Positions 4,125 through 6,970 of a stretch of 6,970 nt of DNA are shown here, piece after piece. Origin of the DNA: Bacillota bacterium. Its GTDB lineage: Bacteria > Bacillota > Sulfobacillia > JAJZYS01 > JAJYTV01. A program made the translations under genes and the position numbers. The notes beneath the pieces are model-generated. The model was not told the DNA's origin and did not search any database. It worked only from the letters and a program-made list of their open reading frames with translations. The stretch lies in NCBI GenBank assembly GCA_021806845.1, contig JAKAPV010000161.1, positions 1-6,970 of the forward strand, given 5' to 3'. Numbering within the stretch: the stretch's first letter is position 1; every line of letters begins with the position of its first letter.

Positions 4125-6495
4125 CGCGGGAGCCGAGGCGGCGCTCCAGCAGGCGCTCAGGCGCCGCTTCGGCGCGCGCTGCCGCATCGATGCGCCGGGC
4201 AGGCGCCTCTACGGCTACGACGCGATGGGCACGGAATTCGCTGTGCCGTGCGCCGTCGTGCAGGTGGAATCGGCGGCGGAGGCGGCGGAGTGCCTCGGCA
4301 TCGCCGCGGCGCACGGCGGGAAGCTCGTCGCGCGCGGTTCCGGCACAGGGCTCTCGGGCGGGTCGGTGCCGCACGGCGGCGCGGTCGTCGTCTCCTTCGA
4401 GCGGATGCGCGGCGTGCAGGGGCTCGATCCGATCGCGCGCACGCTGCAGGCGGAGCCGGGCGTCGTCAACGGTAGCCTCGAGGCGCGCCTTCGGCCGCAT
4501 GGTCTTTTCTATCCGCCGGATCCGGCGAGCTACCGGGTGTCGACGATCGGCGGCAACATCGCGGAGAACGCCGGCGGCCCGCACGCCGTGAAGTACGGCG
4601 TGACGGGCCAGCACGTGCAGGCCCTGCAGGTCGTGGACGCCGCGGGACGCAGCGGCTGGCTGCACGCCGGCGCGGTGCAGCCCGGCGCGGACCTCGTCGC
4701 GCTCGTGACGGGATCCGAGGGAACGCTCGCGCTCGTGACGGCGGCGGAACTCACGCTCGACCCGAGACCTGCCGAGGTGGCGACGCTGCTCCTGAGCTTC
4801 CGCGACATGGACGGAGCGACCGACTACGTCTCCGCTGCCGTCGCGGCGGGCCTGCTGCCCGCGACGCTCGAATTCATGGACCGCCAGACGATCGAGGCGG
4901 TGGAGGCCTGGGGCGTCGCGCACTACCCCGACGGCGCCGGCGCGGTGCTGCTGATGGAGATCGACGGCTCGCCGCAGGAGGTCGCGCAGGGCCTCGCGCT
5001 CGCGCAGGAGCTCGCGCAAGGGAGCGCCGCGATCGGCGTCGAGGCGGCGACCGACCCCGCGGCGCGCGACGCGCTCTGGCTCGGCCGGCGCGGGTCGTAC
5101 GCGGCGCTCGCGCGCCACGGGCGGCGGGTGCTGACGCAGGACGTGACCGTGCCGCGCGCGCGCCTCACCGAGATGCTGCGGGAGGTCTCGCGCATCGCCG
5201 AGCACTACGGACTCAAGGTGGCGACCGTAGGCCACGTCGGCGACGGGAACCTGCACCCGGACTTCGCCTACGACCCAGACGATCCCGAGGAGAGCCTGCG
5301 GGTGCACGCGGCCAACGACGAGGTGATCGCCGCCTGCGTGCGCCTTGGGGGATCGATCACGGGCGAGCACGGCATCGGTACGGACAAGCTGCGCGGCATG
5401 CCGGTGATGTTCAGTCCGGCGGAGCTCGGGCTGATGGCCGCGGTGCGCGGCGCGTTCGACCCGAGCGGCATGCTCAACCCCGGCAAGGCTGTGCCGATGG
5501 CGCTAAGAACAGCGAAGGAGCCGGCGGGCGGCGCCGCGCCCAAGCTCCCCGCAAGCGCGCAGGACCTGCAGGCGGCCCTGCTCGCGGCGGGGGCTGCAGG
5601 GAATCCGGCGAGGATCTCGCTCGCCGGTCTGCGGGGGATCGCGATCGACACCCAGAGCCTGACGGCGGAGGTGGGGGCGGGAGAGCCGATCGAGGCGATC
5701 GAGGCGGCGCTCGCCAAGACGCCCTTCACATTCGGCTGCAGGCCGCTGCGGGCGGCCACGATCGGCGAAGCGCTGCTCGCGAACGACTACGGAGCGGAGC
5801 ACCTCGGCCTTGGCACCCTGCGCGCGCACCTTCTCGGGGTCACCTACGTGACCGGCGCGGGAGAGCTCGTCCGCTTCGGGCGGGCCGTCGTGAAGAACGT
5901 CGCGGGCTACGACCTCTTCCGCCTGCTGATCGGGAGCCGCGGGCGCCTCGGCCTGCCGGCGTCGCTGATCCTGCGGCTGCTGCCGCGGCGCACGGCGCCC
6001 TGGTGGCAGGCCCGCGGCGAGATCGGAGAGCTGCGGGCGCAGGCATCCCGGACGCACGCCCTCTTCGCGGTGCCGCAGGAGGGCCATTACGCGGTCTACG
6101 CCCAGGCGCCGGAGCCGCCGCCCGGGCAGTGGCGGGAGGCGCCCGGCGCGCAGGCGGCGCTCTCGGCGCTGCGGGCGGAGCTTCGGGAGGAGGGGGACCT
6201 CCTCGATCTCTCGATGGCGCCGCGGGACCTCGGCCAGGCGCTCTCGCGGCTCGGCAGCGAGCCGCGGATCGTGCTGCCGGCCGCCGCGCGGCTGCTCGTC
6301 CGCCTGCCGCAGGGGCGAGCCCGGGAGCTTTCGGAGGAGCTCGCGGCCCTGGGGCCTGTGCGGGCGGACTACGGCGAAGAGAGGGCTCCGCTTGCCTCGC
6401 CTCCCGCGCTCGCGGCCGCGTGGGAGGAGCGCCTGCGGGCCGTCTTCGATCCGAAGGGCATCCTGGCCGAAAGCCTTGGGGGTGCGGGCAGATGA
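4105..6495 (+). CDS. GlcD-GlcE fusion: FAD-linked 2-hydroxyacid (glycolate/D-lactate) oxidase subunits
   Basis: A single 796-aa protein. Residues 1 to about 465 are a complete GlcD-type FAD_binding_4 / FAD-oxidase_C flavoprotein. It has the FAD pyrophosphate loop V75-A-R-G-S-G-T-G-L-S-G-G-S, then Y-P-P-D-P with T147-I-G-G-N-I-A-E-N-A-G-G, then V201-T-G-S-E-G-T-L. The substrate-side motifs are G376-H-V-G-D-G-N-L-H384 and T419-G-E-H-G-I-G, and it closes F-D-P-x-x-M-L-N-P-G-K (about 451-461). A linker rich in Ala/Pro (about 468-485) leads to a GlcE-like half. That half is marked by V-V-K-N-V-A-G-Y-D-L-F-R-L-L-I-G-S (about 595-611) and ends F-D-P-K-G-I-L. The GlcE half lacks the R-G-G-G-x-K loop and has T-I-G-E where T-I-G-G is usual. 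glcD and glcE are normally separate genes. The next gene is glcF (ATGA overlap), so the complex is GlcDEF-like: 2-hydroxyacid oxidation with electrons passed through GlcF. Glycolate versus D-lactate or another substrate is undecided. Confidence 0.88.
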   Translation: MSASSIDAGAEAALQQALRRRFGARCRIDAPGRRLYGYDAMGTEFAVPCAVVQVESAAEAAECLGIAAAHGGKLVARGSGTGLSGGSVPHGGAVVVSFERMRGVQGLDPIARTLQAEPGVVNGSLEARLRPHGLFYPPDPASYRVSTIGGNIAENAGGPHAVKYGVTGQHVQALQVVDAAGRSGWLHAGAVQPGADLVALVTGSEGTLALVTAAELTLDPRPAEVATLLLSFRDMDGATDYVSAAVAAGLLPATLEFMDRQTIEAVEAWGVAHYPDGAGAVLLMEIDGSPQEVAQGLALAQELAQGSAAIGVEAATDPAARDALWLGRRGSYAALARHGRRVLTQDVTVPRARLTEMLREVSRIAEHYGLKVATVGHVGDGNLHPDFAYDPDDPEESLRVHAANDEVIAACVRLGGSITGEHGIGTDKLRGMPVMFSPAELGLMAAVRGAFDPSGMLNPGKAVPMALRTAKEPAGGAAPKLPASAQDLQAALLAAGAAGNPARISLAGLRGIAIDTQSLTAEVGAGEPIEAIEAALAKTPFTFGCRPLRAATIGEALLANDYGAEHLGLGTLRAHLLGVTYVTGAGELVRFGRAVVKNVAGYDLFRLLIGSRGRLGLPASLILRLLPRRTAPWWQARGEIGELRAQASRTHALFAVPQEGHYAVYAQAPEPPPGQWREAPGAQAALSALRAELREEGDLLDLSMAPRDLGQALSRLGSEPRIVLPAAARLLVRLPQGRARELSEELAALGPVRADYGEERAPLASPPALAAAWEERLRAVFDPKGILAESLGGAGR

Positions 6496-6970
6496 GCGTC
6501 GAGTCGCAGATCGACCGCTGCATCCAGTGCGGTTTCTGCCTGCAGTCGTGCCCCACGTACCGCCTCTTCGAGGCGGAGGAATCCTCACCGCGCGGCCGCA
6601 TCGCCCGGGCGAAGGACCTGATCGCCGGGGACGTCCCGGCGACCCCGCAGAGCCTGGCGACGTTCGCGGAATGCCTTGGCTGCCGGGCCTGCGAGGTGGC
6701 CTGCCCGTCGGGCGTGCATTACGAGGAGATCCTGATGTACGGCCGCAGCGAGCTTCGCAAGGTGGAGAAGCCGGCGCGGGTGCCCGTGCGCCTCCTGCTG
6801 CACCTGATCTCGCATGCGGGCGGCATCGCCCGCATGCGCCGCCTCTGGCGTTCCTTCGGCCGGCGGGCGATCCGCATCGCGCGGCAGCTGCCGCAGTCGT
6901 CACCCGCGGTGCGGCTGCTCGCCGCCCTGCCGGACCCGGCCGCGCAGGCTCTAACCGCCGAAGGACGTCC
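6492..6970 (+). CDS. glcF: GlcF-like iron-sulfur subunit, 5' part only
   Basis: The first 159 codons of the Fe-S subunit of a glycolate-oxidase-type complex; the gene continues past the window end. Two [4Fe-4S] motifs are visible: C10-x2-C13-x2-C16-x3-C20-P and C61-x2-C64-x2-C67-x3-C71-P. Between them lies E-S-S-P-R-G-R-I (about 30-37), the characteristic GlcF/LldF/HdrD-type sequence. The C-terminal CCG domains expected in a roughly 400-aa GlcF would lie beyond the edge. Its ATG overlaps the stop of the GlcD-GlcE gene as ATGA, and GGGGG at 6478-6482 sits nine bases upstream as a possible ribosome site, so coupled translation is likely. It should carry electrons from the flavoprotein to a membrane or soluble acceptor. 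The symbol is given from context plus motifs; a D-lactate dehydrogenase Fe-S subunit would look the same here. Confidence 0.88.
   Translation, partial: MSVESQIDRCIQCGFCLQSCPTYRLFEAEESSPRGRIARAKDLIAGDVPATPQSLATFAECLGCRACEVACPSGVHYEEILMYGRSELRKVEKPARVPVRLLLHLISHAGGIARMRRLWRSFGRRAIRIARQLPQSSPAVRLLAALPDPAAQALTAEGR

Noticed and set aside
3044..4591. A 515-codon + strand frame overlapping the FAH gene and the start of GlcD-GlcE.
   Set aside because: Its translation is Arg/Ala-rich with no motif, while the FAH and GlcD frames carry full catalytic signatures.
4697..4741. A 15-bp direct repeat, TCGCGCTCGTGACGG, at 4697-4711 and 4727-4741.
   Set aside because: Both copies encode conserved GlcD sequence around V-T-G-S-E-G-T-L and L-V-T-A, in frame and 30 nt apart. 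Codon bias explains the identity better than a mobile or regulatory repeat.
3970..5370. A 466-codon open frame on the - strand opposite the FAH and GlcD coding regions.
   Set aside because: It is Arg/His/Ala-rich with no recognisable motifs and lies entirely opposite genes with clear family signatures. Long antisense frames are expected at this G+C content.
5503..6903. A 466-codon open frame on the - strand opposite the GlcE half and glcF.
   Set aside because: Low-complexity Arg/Pro/Gly-rich translation and no domain. It is a shadow of the + strand genes.

Overview
This is a gene-dense window of very high G+C content (about 70% by eye), with every supported gene on the + strand and strong G/C preference at third codon positions. 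The gene set is a 2-oxoacid:ferredoxin oxidoreductase followed by glycolate-oxidase-type GlcD/E/F subunits. It suggests a GC-rich bacterium with an anaerobic or facultatively anaerobic, ferredoxin-linked central metabolism. No phylogenetic marker is present, so I do not name a phylum.

Region 1 (about 1-2448) is the porD-porA-porB part of a pyruvate (or related 2-oxoacid):ferredoxin oxidoreductase operon. The genes overlap by 14 nt at each visible junction. PorD is the two-[4Fe-4S] ferredoxin subunit, PorA carries the 2-oxoacid/TPP-side domains and PorB carries the TPP motif and proximal cluster cysteines. A porG (gamma) gene probably lies just upstream of base 1. porB is broken: just after the TPP-binding motif the reading frame shifts and a family-conserved stretch of about a dozen residues is absent. 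The break leaves a 162-aa N-terminal piece and a 147-aa C-terminal piece whose stop and start overlap as ATGA.

Region 2 (2449-3111) holds one class I SAM-dependent methyltransferase of the Methyltransf_24 type. It has a strong Shine-Dalgarno sequence and a GTG start, and a perfect 12-bp GC hairpin directly follows its stop codon.

Region 3 (3112-6970) starts with a 140-nt leader. It continues with a fumarylacetoacetate-hydrolase-family enzyme, a single 796-aa protein that fuses GlcD to a shortened GlcE-like half, and the 5' part of glcF, which runs off the window. The three genes overlap (20 nt and 4 nt) and look co-transcribed. A reasonable inference is a 2-hydroxyacid/2-oxoacid module: FAD- and Fe-S-dependent oxidation of a 2-hydroxyacid such as glycolate or D-lactate, with the FAH-family enzyme acting on a 2-oxoacid or acylpyruvate-type compound. 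The nearby ferredoxin oxidoreductase also consumes or makes 2-oxoacids. No RNA gene, CRISPR array or mobile element was seen. The points most worth attention are the porB break and the GlcD-GlcE fusion whose second half lacks the usual FAD pyrophosphate loop.
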